From: an uncultured Collinsella sp.
GTDB lineage: Bacteria; Actinomycetota; Coriobacteriia; Coriobacteriales; Coriobacteriaceae
Assembly (NCBI GenBank): GCA_959604825.1
Contig: CAUHCN010000014.1
Location: forward strand, 1-56,618
DNA: 56,618 bases
Direction of reading: 5' to 3'
Position 1 is the first letter of the stretch. Each line of letters begins with the position of its first letter. Of this stretch, positions 8,130 to 15,771 are shown piece after piece. The position numbers were made by a program, and so were the translations under genes. The notes beneath the pieces were generated by a model. That model made no database searches and was not told the DNA's origin. It saw nothing but the letters and a program-made list of their open reading frames with translations.

Positions 8130-8300
8130 GAGCTAACGCCACGGCGATGCCGTGAGGAAAAGGCGAAGCAGTCTGGCTTGGGGCGCGAGGCGGTTCGCCC
8201 GCGCGTCCTATACAGTAATGTCCCTTGCCCAGGATTCCCACCTGGTTCCCTCCGCAAGCCAGCACGGGCTGTGCAGGCGCCGCGCCGGTCATTTCCTTTT
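8130..8300 (-). ncRNA. Cobalamin riboswitch controlling cbiK and the importer operon
   Basis: On the minus strand the conserved core reads GAGGGAACCAGGTGGGAATC, then CTGGGCAAGGGACATTACTG (about 8255-8211). This matches the GGGAA-GGTG-AATCC-ACTG order of the AdoCbl/Cbl riboswitch. The B12-box-like AGCCAGACTGCTTCGCC (about 8178-8162) follows at the right distance. The usual CCGCCACTGT is replaced by GACATTACTGT, a sequence variation. A strong hairpin CCACGGC-GAT-GCCGTG (about 8155-8140) lies next to the B12 box and may be part of the expression platform. The 5' boundary is approximate. The RNA should repress the chelatase/importer operon when cobalamin is plentiful. Confidence 0.85.
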
Positions 8301-8497
8301 ATCCGATTGTCATATGCTCGTTGCCGAAACTTTTACTATGATAGTGGGCACTTGTGAACGTGTCAAAGCCAGGGCGGGCGGCATTGCGCCTCCTGCCTGC
8401 GTATTTGCGCCGATTGCCGCCGCAGGCGCCGTGTTTTGCCCGCTGCGCGAATGGCGGCGTAAACGGTTGCGATGAGAAACGGGAAGGGAAGGCTCGG
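8301..8497. promoter_or_regulatory. Divergent promoter region between the two cobalamin operons
   Basis: This gap separates the riboswitch start from the first gene of the plus-strand operon. An A/T-rich stretch around 8305-8345, in otherwise very GC-rich DNA, holds -10-like hexamers on both strands (for example TATGAT at 8337-8342 on the plus strand). No -35 partner at ideal spacing is obvious. I see no second cobalamin riboswitch motif on the plus strand. The leader from about 8350 to 8497 is GC-rich and could fold, but I recognise no known element in it. Confidence 0.3.
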
Positions 8498-9289
8498 ATG
8501 ATTCATATCGTTGGCGCAGGCTCGGGCGCCGCCGACCTTATCACGCTGCGCGGGGCGCGCCTTCTGCGCGCAGCCGACGTGGTCGTTTGGGCGGGAAGCC
8601 TTGTGAACCCCGAGCTGCTCGCTGAGTGCAAGGAATCCTGCATCGTCTACGACAGCGCGCACATGACCTTGGAGGAAGTGCTCGACGTGATGTGCGCGGC
8701 AGATGCGCGGGGCGAGGAAGTGGTGCGCCTGCACACGGGCGACCCGTGCCTGTACGGCGCCATCCAGGAGCAGATGGACGCGCTCGACGCGCGCGGCGTG
8801 GACTACGAGGTGGTGCCCGGCGTGTCGAGCTTTTGCGGTGCCGCGGCGGCGCTTCGCCAGGAATACACGCTGCCGGGAATCAGCCAGTCGGTCGTGATCA
8901 CGCGGCTTTCCGGACGTACCCCCATGCCCGCGGGCGAGGGCATGCGCACCATGGCGGAAAGTGGCTCGACTATGGTCATCTTCCTGAGCTCGGGTATGCT
9001 CGCCGAGCTTTCCGCCGAGCTTTTGGCCGCGGGCCGCAGCTCCGACGAGCCGGCCGCGCTCGTGTACAAGGCGACCTGGCCTGAGGAGCGCGTGGTGCGA
9101 TGCACAGTGGGCACGCTCGCCGACGCGGGCGCGCGAGAGGGCATCGACCGCACGGCGCTCGTGGTGGTGGGCCGCGTGCTCGGAGCTCGCGGCGGGCTTT
9201 CGCACAACGGCGCGCAAACGGAGTCGTACGAGCGCAGCAAGCTTTACGACCCTTCGTTTGCCACGGGGTATCGGAAGGCGAGCAGCTAG
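8498..9289 (+). CDS. cbiF: Cobalt-precorrin-4 C11-methyltransferase
   Basis: This 263-residue SAM-dependent tetrapyrrole methylase methylates C11 of cobalt-precorrin-4. It starts MIHIVGAGSGAADLITLRGA, the CbiF/CobM form of the family's glycine-rich first motif. LHTGDPCLYGAI near residue 85 and VVPGVSSF near residue 107 form the SAM and substrate pocket. The length equals the usual CbiF. The start at 8498 follows GGGAAGGGAAGG; the upstream extension of this frame has no such site. It opens the plus-strand operon, and the next start is one base after its stop. Confidence 0.93.
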   Translation: MIHIVGAGSGAADLITLRGARLLRAADVVVWAGSLVNPELLAECKESCIVYDSAHMTLEEVLDVMCAADARGEEVVRLHTGDPCLYGAIQEQMDALDARGVDYEVVPGVSSFCGAAAALRQEYTLPGISQSVVITRLSGRTPMPAGEGMRTMAESGSTMVIFLSSGMLAELSAELLAAGRSSDEPAALVYKATWPEERVVRCTVGTLADAGAREGIDRTALVVVGRVLGARGGLSHNGAQTESYERSKLYDPSFATGYRKASS

Positions 9290-9290
9290 C

Positions 9291-10475
9291 GTGGCCTTCG
9301 AGCATTACATATATACCGGGACGACCCGCCTGCGCTGCGGCTACACCACGGGGAGCTGCGCCGCGCTCGCGGCGAAGGCAGCCTGCGAGATGCTCTTGTC
9401 ACGAAAGCCTGTCGGCCTCGTGTCGATCGTCACCCCCGGCGGGCTGCCCGTCGAGGCGAACGTGATCGACGCATGCATCGGCGAGGGGTGCGCCCAGTGC
9501 GCCGTGCGAAAGGACGCAGGCGACGATGCCGATGTGACCGACGGCGTGCTTGTGTACGCGCGCGTGGAACATGCGGGGTCGGGCACGGGTGCTGCGGGCG
9601 GCAAGGACGTGCCCGCGCGCGAATCGGAAGTTTCCGTCGATGGCGGCGTGGGCGTGGGGCGCGTGACGTTGCCCGGGCTCGAGCAGCCGGTTGGGGCGGC
9701 CGCCATCAACGCGACGCCGCGCGCGATGATCACTTCGGCGGTGCGCGAGGTGTGCGCCGCGCACGGCTTTTCTGGAAATATTGCTGTGACGATTTCGGTA
9801 CCCGAGGGCGTTTCCCTTGCCGAAAAGACCTTCAACCCGCACCTGGGGATAGAGGGCGGCATCTCCATCCTGGGCACGACGGGCATCGTCGAGCCGCGCA
9901 GCCTCGCTGCCTTGCGCGACAGCATCGAGCTCGAGATCCGGCAGCATGCGGCTATGGGGCGGCGCGGAGTCGTGCTCACGCCCGGCAACTACGGCGGGCA
10001 GTTCATCTCGGGGCATTTCCACCTAAACGGTGCGCCGGTGGTCTTCATCTCCAACTTTGTGGGCGATGCGATTGATTGCTGCGTTCGCGAGGGATTCACC
10101 AATGTCCTTCTTGTGGGACACATCGGCAAGCTGGTGAAGGTCGCTGGCGGCATCATGGACACCCATTCGCGTACCGCCGACTGCCGCGCGGAGATTCTGG
10201 CCGCCCACGCGGCCTTGGTCGGCGCGGGCGCGAAGACCGTGCGCGAGATCATGTCGTCGGTCACGACCACGGCGGCGCTCGAGGTAATCGAGGCCGCCGG
10301 CGTGGGGGACGCTGCGCGCGCCTCGCTCGCCGCGGCAATCGAGGACAGGTTGCGCCGCCGCGCGGCGGGCGCATGCGACATCGCCGCGGTCGTGTTCGAC
10401 GCCGAGCGCCGCGAGCTTTTCCGCACGTCGGGCGCCGATGCAGTCATCGGGGAATTGGGGGCGACGTATGAGTAA
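9291..10475 (+). CDS. cbiD: Cobalt-precorrin-5B C1-methyltransferase
   Basis: This 394-residue enzyme catalyses the C1 methylation specific to the anaerobic corrin pathway. The N-terminal LRCGYTTGSCAALAAKAA is the CbiD signature. GNYGGQFISG, LLVGHIGKLVKVAGGIMDTHSR and a C-terminal helical part complete a normal-length CbiD. A GTG start at 9291 is preferred, two bases after the cbiF stop and preceded by GGAAGGCGA. An in-frame ATG at 9258 lies inside cbiF without a ribosome site. Its presence, with cbiG and cbiK, marks the early-cobalt, oxygen-independent route. Confidence 0.93.
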   Translation: MAFEHYIYTGTTRLRCGYTTGSCAALAAKAACEMLLSRKPVGLVSIVTPGGLPVEANVIDACIGEGCAQCAVRKDAGDDADVTDGVLVYARVEHAGSGTGAAGGKDVPARESEVSVDGGVGVGRVTLPGLEQPVGAAAINATPRAMITSAVREVCAAHGFSGNIAVTISVPEGVSLAEKTFNPHLGIEGGISILGTTGIVEPRSLAALRDSIELEIRQHAAMGRRGVVLTPGNYGGQFISGHFHLNGAPVVFISNFVGDAIDCCVREGFTNVLLVGHIGKLVKVAGGIMDTHSRTADCRAEILAAHAALVGAGAKTVREIMSSVTTTAALEVIEAAGVGDAARASLAAAIEDRLRRRAAGACDIAAVVFDAERRELFRTSGADAVIGELGATYE

Positions 10476-11157
10476 AGGCGTGCTGCACGGGGTGGGTACG
10501 GGGCCTGGCGACCCCGAGCTTCTCACGATCAAGGCCGTCCGCACAATCGAATCGTGTCCGGTCATCGCCGCACCGCAGACGGCGGACGGGGCCATGGTCG
10601 CGCTCGACATCGTGCGCGGCGCCGTCGACTTTACAGGCAAGACGGTGATCCCCGTGCGATTCTCGATGACGCGCGATCTCGAGCGCCGCGCGGCCGAGCA
10701 TGCCTCGCTTGTTCGCGAGCTTGTCGCGCACCTGGATGCGGCCCGCGACGTCGCGCTGCTGAACCTGGGGGACCCGAGCATCTACGCCACCTTCCAGCGC
10801 ATAGCGCCCGACGTGCGCGCCCACGGGTTCGAGGCGCGCGCCATTCCCGGCGTGCCGAGCTTCTGCGCGGTCGCCGCGGCGCTCGAGCGCGACCTCACGC
10901 CCGAGATGTCGTCGCCTCTGCACATCGTGCCCGGCGGCTACGACGACGTGCGCCGCGCAATCGGCTGGCCGGGGACGAAGGTGGTCATGAAGGCGCGCCG
11001 CTCGCTTGCGGACACGAAGCGCATCCTTCGCGAGGAGGGCGCCTTCGACGGTGCCGAGCTCGTAGAGGATTGTGGGCTTCCGGGCGAGCGCGTGTACCGC
11101 TCGCTCGACGATGTGCCCGATCGGGGTAGCTACTTCTCGACGATGGTGGTGCGCTAG
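10468..11157 (+). CDS. cbiL: Cobalt-precorrin-2 C20-methyltransferase
   Basis: This 229-residue SAM methyltransferase adds the C20 methyl group at the first committed step after cobalt insertion. The N terminus carries GVGTGPGDPELLTIKAV, the characteristic CbiL/CobI motif. LNLGDPSIYATF near residue 97 and IPGVPSFCAVAAAL near residue 130 are family landmarks. The ATG overlaps the cbiD stop by eight bases, indicating translational coupling. The protein is close to the usual length of 230-240 residues. Confidence 0.93.
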   Translation: MSKGVLHGVGTGPGDPELLTIKAVRTIESCPVIAAPQTADGAMVALDIVRGAVDFTGKTVIPVRFSMTRDLERRAAEHASLVRELVAHLDAARDVALLNLGDPSIYATFQRIAPDVRAHGFEARAIPGVPSFCAVAAALERDLTPEMSSPLHIVPGGYDDVRRAIGWPGTKVVMKARRSLADTKRILREEGAFDGAELVEDCGLPGERVYRSLDDVPDRGSYFSTMVVR

Positions 11158-12291
11158 ATGAGGGTTTCCTGCATAGCGTTCACTGAGAGGGGGTATGCGT
11201 TGGCTGAGCGCACCGCACGCGCGCTTTCCGATTGCGCGCAGACAGGTGAAGATGACCCTGGCTGGGACGTTTCCGTTTCGCGCGGATTCGGCGAGGGGAA
11301 GGCCGACCTGCGCGCATGGACGGCGCACGCGTGGGAAGCGTCGGACGCGCTTCTGTTCGTGGGCGCGGCGGGCATCGCCGTGCGGGCGATCGCGCCGCAT
11401 GTCGCCTCGAAGACAAACGATCCCGCGGTTGTGGCGATCGACGAGGCGGGGCGCTTTGCCGTCCCGCTTTTGTCGGGGCATTTGGGTGGTGCGAACGAGC
11501 TTGCGCAAACTGTGGCACGCGCGGTAGGCGCCATCCCCGTCATCACCACGGCGACCGACGTCCGCGGCGTGTGGGCGGTAGATACGTGGGCGCGCCGTGC
11601 GGGGCTCGCCGTTTCGAATCCCGAGGCCATCAAGCGAGTGTCGGCGCGGCTGCTTTCGGGCGGGCGCGTGACGCTCTATTCCGACATGCCGATTTCGGGA
11701 CAGCCGCCTGAGGGGGTTGACATTGCGTCCGACCGCGCTCGGGCCGATATCGTCGTTTCGCCGTTTGCTGGCGCGAATGCAGGTGCGTCCGTTCGCGCGG
11801 CGGAGACAACGGGCAAGGTTGTGCCCGCCGCTGAGACGGGGAAGCCGGCGGGCGTGCGGGCGCAGGCGCCTGCGCCCGAGCCACTTCGCCTTGTCGTGCC
11901 CTGCATCGTTGCGGGTATAGGGTGCCGTCGCGGTGCGTGCGCCGAAGCGATTGAGGAGGCGTTTTTTCTCGCGTGCGGGCAGGCGGATATCTCGCCTTCG
12001 GCCGTGCGCGAGGCGGCGACGATCGACGTGAAGGCGCACGAGGAGGGTCTGCTCGCTTTCTGCCGCGCGCGGAATATCCCGCTCGCGACGTATTCCGCAG
12101 AGGAGTTGTCGCAGGTCGAAGGCAGCGTTTCGCCATCTGATTTCGTGCGCGCGACGGTGGGGGTCGACAACGTGTGCGAGCGTGCGGCGCTCGCGGACGG
12201 GGGCAAACTTATCTTCCCGAAGCTCGCTCACGGCGGCGTGACCGTCGCGTTTTCCAAGGTAACTATCAAACTTTCGTTTAAGGAGCGGTGA
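11158..12291 (+). CDS. cbiG: Cobalt-precorrin-5A hydrolase
   Basis: CbiG opens the delta-lactone of cobalt-precorrin-5A and releases acetaldehyde in the anaerobic pathway. This 377-residue protein has the expected parts. An N-terminal region of about 1-200 contains LLFVGAAGIAVRAIAPH, AVPLLSGHLGGANELA and ITTATDVRG. A linker rich in Ala/Thr/Pro spans about 205-245. A C-terminal CbiG domain begins VAGIGCRRGA and ends with KLAHGGVTVAFSKV. It starts directly after the cbiL stop, and its TGA shares one base with the cbiH ATG. The linker is longer and less ordered than usual. Confidence 0.92.
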   Translation: MRVSCIAFTERGYALAERTARALSDCAQTGEDDPGWDVSVSRGFGEGKADLRAWTAHAWEASDALLFVGAAGIAVRAIAPHVASKTNDPAVVAIDEAGRFAVPLLSGHLGGANELAQTVARAVGAIPVITTATDVRGVWAVDTWARRAGLAVSNPEAIKRVSARLLSGGRVTLYSDMPISGQPPEGVDIASDRARADIVVSPFAGANAGASVRAAETTGKVVPAAETGKPAGVRAQAPAPEPLRLVVPCIVAGIGCRRGACAEAIEEAFFLACGQADISPSAVREAATIDVKAHEEGLLAFCRARNIPLATYSAEELSQVEGSVSPSDFVRATVGVDNVCERAALADGGKLIFPKLAHGGVTVAFSKVTIKLSFKER

Positions 12292-13034
12292 TGGGAAAGC
12301 TCTTCGTGGTGGGGATCGGCCCGGGCGGCCCCGACGGCATGACGATTGCGGCTCGGCGCGCGCTCGAGGCGGCCGACATCGTTGTGGGGTACACGAAATA
12401 CGTGGAGCTCGCGCTCGCCGCCGTGCCCGACGCGGCGCATCTCGCGACGCCGATGATGCACGAGGTCGAACGGTGCCGCCTGGCGCTTTCGCGCGCGCAG
12501 AGCGGAGAAGCCGTGGCACTCGTGTGCAGCGGTGACGCGGGCGTGTACGGCATGGCGAGCCCCGTGCTGGAGCTTGCGGAGGACTACCCCGATGTAGACG
12601 TGGAAGTTATCGCCGGGGCCACCGCGGCTCAGAGCGGGTCGGCGGTGCTCGGCGCCCCGCTTGCCCACGACTTCGCGGTCGTGTCGCTCTCCGACTTGCT
12701 CACGCCGTGGGAGGTCATCGAGCGCAGACTCGCCGCCGTGGCGAGCGCCGACTTCTGCATCTGTTTGTACAACCCACGCAGCAGAAAGCGCGCCGACAGG
12801 CTCTCGCGCGCGGCGAAGATTATGCTCGAATGGAAGGCCCCCGACACGCTCTGCGGCTGGGTACGCAACATCGGGCGCGAGGGGCAGCAGTCGGGCATGT
12901 GCAGGCTCTCCGAGCTGGGGGAGCTCGATGCTGACATGTTCACCACCGTGTTCGTCGGCAACGCGGGCACGAAGCGCGTAGGCGGCCGTATGGTCACGCC
13001 GCGCGGGTATCGGGAGATTCCATGCGAAAGGTAA
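12291..13034 (+). CDS. cbiH: Cobalt-precorrin-3 C17-methyltransferase
   Basis: This 247-residue enzyme methylates C17 and forms the ring-contracted lactone. KLFVVGIGPGGPDGMTIAA is the CbiH/CobJ first motif. VCSGDAGVYGMASP near residue 83 is highly typical of this subgroup, and ICLYNPRSRKR near residue 157 is also specific for CobJ/CbiH. AAGGAG lies seven bases before the ATG at 12291, which favours it over the GTG three bases earlier. It overlaps the following gene by 13 bases. Confidence 0.93.
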   Translation: MGKLFVVGIGPGGPDGMTIAARRALEAADIVVGYTKYVELALAAVPDAAHLATPMMHEVERCRLALSRAQSGEAVALVCSGDAGVYGMASPVLELAEDYPDVDVEVIAGATAAQSGSAVLGAPLAHDFAVVSLSDLLTPWEVIERRLAAVASADFCICLYNPRSRKRADRLSRAAKIMLEWKAPDTLCGWVRNIGREGQQSGMCRLSELGELDADMFTTVFVGNAGTKRVGGRMVTPRGYREIPCER

Positions 13035-14392
13035 CGATCATCGGGGCGGGTCCCGGAAACCCCGACTTGCTCTCGCGCGCGGCGCTCGACGCGATCGACA
13101 TCGCCGACGTGGTCATCGGCGCTCATCGCGCGCTTGTCGGCATCGACGTGCCGCCCGACGTGGTGAGATGCGAGCTCGTGAAGACGGCGGACATCGTCGC
13201 CGCGCTCACCGATGCGGCGTCGTGGCAGCGCGCCGTGGTCGTGATGACGGGCGATGTGGGGCTGTTCAGCGGCGCGCGCCGCCTGGTGGAGGCGCTCTCC
13301 GGCGGCGCGCAGGTGGACGTGCGCATCATTCCCGGCATAAGCTCAGCGTCGTATCTCGCCGCGCGCCTCGCGCGTCCATGGCAGGATTGGCGCTTCGCGA
13401 GCGCTCACGGCGTGGCGTGCGACATCGTGGCCGAGGCCGAGCGCGCAGGTGAGCTCTTTCTCGTCACGTCGGGCGGGGAAGACCCCTCGCGGCTTTCGGG
13501 CGAGCTTGTGCAGGCGGGCTTCGGGGACGCGCGCGTGACGGTGGCCGAGCGCCTGTCGTACCCCGACGAGCGCATCACCTGCGCGACCGCAAGTGAAATT
13601 GCAGGTCAGACGTTCGACGACTTGAACGTGATGCTTATCGAGTTCGCAGGCGGCGCCGCGAGCTCCCGCTGGCCGTACGCTTCCTCGGGCATTCCCGACG
13701 AGCTCTTCATCCGCGGCGACGTTCCCATGACCAAGCTGGAGGTGCGCGCCGTCGCGCTCGCAAAGCTGCGCCTTACCGCAACCGACACCGTGTGGGACGT
13801 CGGCGCCGGCACGGGGAGCGTGTCGATCGAGGCGGCGCTCGTCGCGCGAGCGGGGTCGGTATGGGCGGTCGAGCGCAACGCGGCCGGCGTGCGGCTCATC
13901 CGAGAGAACGCGGATGCATTCGGGTGCGGCAACGTGCATGCTGTCCCCGGTGTCGCCCCCGAAGCGCTCGCGAAACTGCCCGTCCCCGACGCCGTGTTCG
14001 TCGGCGGGAGCGTGGGCGAGCTTCCCTCCATCGTGGAGGCGGCGCTCGAGAAGAACTCGCAGGTTCGCCTGTGCGTGCCATGCGTCACCGTTGAGACGCT
14101 CACCGAGGCGTGCGCGCTCCTCTCGGGTTCGCGCTTTAAGGGGTTCGAGGCGTGCCAGGTGTCGGCCGCCCGTGCCGAGGCTGTAGGCTCGCACCATCTT
14201 ATGAAGGCGCAAAACCCCGTGTTCCTCGTCAGCGCGCGTGGTGCGGGCGCGGATGCCGAGGAGCTTGCCGAAGTCGGCGCGCTTGCTGAGTCGCCTGTCG
14301 GGGGGGACCTCTCTGTCGAGGGGAACCCATCCGTTGAGGTGGTCTCGCTTGCTAACTGCAGCGCCGCAGGTGGGGAAGGCGGCGCCCGGTGA
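13022..14392 (+). CDS. cbiET: Fused cobalt-precorrin-7 C5-methyltransferase / cobalt-precorrin-6B C15-methyltransferase (decarboxylating)
   Basis: This 456-residue protein is a CbiE-CbiT fusion, equivalent to CobL. Residues of about 1-205 are the CbiE tetrapyrrole methylase (KVTIIGAGPGNPDLLSRAAL; VVMTGDVGLFSGARR; IIPGISSASYLAARL). Residues of about 222-405 are CbiT, a class I methyltransferase with SAM motif DVGAGTGSVSIEAAL near residue 258. Together they methylate C5 and C15 and decarboxylate the C12 acetate. A tail of about 50 residues after 405, rich in Ala/Gly/Glu/Ser, looks disordered and is not part of either family. The gene overlaps both neighbours. Confidence 0.92.
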   Translation: MRKVTIIGAGPGNPDLLSRAALDAIDIADVVIGAHRALVGIDVPPDVVRCELVKTADIVAALTDAASWQRAVVVMTGDVGLFSGARRLVEALSGGAQVDVRIIPGISSASYLAARLARPWQDWRFASAHGVACDIVAEAERAGELFLVTSGGEDPSRLSGELVQAGFGDARVTVAERLSYPDERITCATASEIAGQTFDDLNVMLIEFAGGAASSRWPYASSGIPDELFIRGDVPMTKLEVRAVALAKLRLTATDTVWDVGAGTGSVSIEAALVARAGSVWAVERNAAGVRLIRENADAFGCGNVHAVPGVAPEALAKLPVPDAVFVGGSVGELPSIVEAALEKNSQVRLCVPCVTVETLTEACALLSGSRFKGFEACQVSAARAEAVGSHHLMKAQNPVFLVSARGAGADAEELAEVGALAESPVGGDLSVEGNPSVEVVSLANCSAAGGEGGAR

Positions 14393-15771
14393 GCACGTCC
14401 ATCCCGCGCTTCATGGTCGCTGCGCCCTCGAGCGGGAGCGGCAAGACGGTCGTAACGTGCGCGCTCCTGCGCGCGCTCGCGCACCGCGGCATTGCATGCG
14501 CGGCCTTCAAATGCGGCCCCGACTACATTGACCCGCTCTTTCATCGCCGCGTCGTGGGTGCGCGCTCGGGCAATTTAGACGGCTTCTTCACCGACGCCCC
14601 GACGCTGCGCGCCCTGCTCGCACGCGGCGCCGCGGGCGCGGATGTCGCGGTGCTCGAGGGGGTTATGGGCTTCTACGACGGCATGGCGCCCGGCGTGGCC
14701 GACGCGAGCAGCTACCAGGTTGCGCGCAACACGGAAACGCCGGTCGTTTTAGTGGTGAACGGGCGCGGGGCGTCTTTATCGCTCGCCGCTGTAATCCGCG
14801 GCATCGCCGAGTTCCTGCCTTGTGCGAACGTGCGCGGCGTCGTGCTGAACAAGACGAGCGCCGCTGCCTGCGCCTACGCGGCGCCTGCGATCGAGAAGCA
14901 CACGGGCGTCGCGGTTTTGGGGAATATCCCCGCCGACGAGGCGTTCTCGCTCGAAAGCCGGCATCTGGGGCTTGTGACCGCCGACGAGGTCGAGCAGCTC
15001 TCCGCGCGCATCGACAAGATGGCCGAGCTGGTGGAAAAGAGCATCGACGTCGATCGCTTGCTCGAAATAGCGGCGACGGCACCCGATATCCGCGAGGAAC
15101 CTTACCGGTTGGAGCCGATCGCGGGAGCGCGGCCCATCGTCGCCGTCGCGCGTGACGAGGCGTTCTCGTTCTACTACGAGGAGAATCTGCGCGCGCTCGA
15201 GGACCTGGGTTGCGAGCTGGCCTTTTTCAGCCCCCTGTGTGATGGCGAGTTGCCCCGGGGGACAAGCGCCCTCTATCTGGGGGGCGGCTACCCGGAGCTC
15301 CATGCGCGGCAGCTCTCCGAGAACGTGTCGATGCGCGGGGCGGTGCGGCGCGCGGTGGAATCCGGCATGCCGACGGTCGCCGAATGCGGTGGGTTTCTGT
15401 ACCTGCAGCGCGAAATCGCCGATAGCGAGGGGTGGCGCTGGCCTGTTGCGGGCGCCCTTGAGGGCGCAAGCGAGAACGGGGGAAGGCTGTCCCATTTCGG
15501 GTACGTGGAGCTCACTTCCCAACGCGACGGGCTCTACGGGCCGCGCGGCACACGCATCCGCGCGCACGAGTTCCACTACTGGCAGTCCACCTGCCCGGGC
15601 GGCGACTTTTGGGCGCAGAAGCCCCGGCGCGACAAGGGCTGGCCGTGCATGACGACCACCCCGTCCCTGGTGGCGGGCTTCCCGCATGTGTACTATCCTG
15701 CGAACCCCGACGTTGCGCGCGCGTTCGCGTCTGCCGCAGCGTCGTTCACAGAGAGGAGGCGGCATGGCTGA
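14389..15771 (+). CDS. cbiA: Cobyrinate a,c-diamide synthase
   Basis: CbiA amidates the a and c acetates of cobyrinate using glutamine and ATP. This 460-residue protein has an N-terminal dethiobiotin-synthetase-like ATPase (APSSGSGKTVVTCALLRAL as P-loop; FKCGPDYIDP as the CbiA landmark; VLEGVMGFYDG). Its C-terminal class I glutaminase domain has the catalytic Cys in VAECGGFLYL and the acid/base His region in RAHEFHYW. The start is GTG at 14389, overlapping the cbiET stop by four bases and preceded by GGGGAAGG. The length is normal for the family. Confidence 0.93.
   Translation: MSTSIPRFMVAAPSSGSGKTVVTCALLRALAHRGIACAAFKCGPDYIDPLFHRRVVGARSGNLDGFFTDAPTLRALLARGAAGADVAVLEGVMGFYDGMAPGVADASSYQVARNTETPVVLVVNGRGASLSLAAVIRGIAEFLPCANVRGVVLNKTSAAACAYAAPAIEKHTGVAVLGNIPADEAFSLESRHLGLVTADEVEQLSARIDKMAELVEKSIDVDRLLEIAATAPDIREEPYRLEPIAGARPIVAVARDEAFSFYYEENLRALEDLGCELAFFSPLCDGELPRGTSALYLGGGYPELHARQLSENVSMRGAVRRAVESGMPTVAECGGFLYLQREIADSEGWRWPVAGALEGASENGGRLSHFGYVELTSQRDGLYGPRGTRIRAHEFHYWQSTCPGGDFWAQKPRRDKGWPCMTTTPSLVAGFPHVYYPANPDVARAFASAAASFTERRRHG

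Noticed and set aside
10444..12519. 691-codon minus-strand open frame across cbiL and cbiG
   Set aside because: It spans three well-defined genes on the other strand and is Arg/Ala-rich without motifs.
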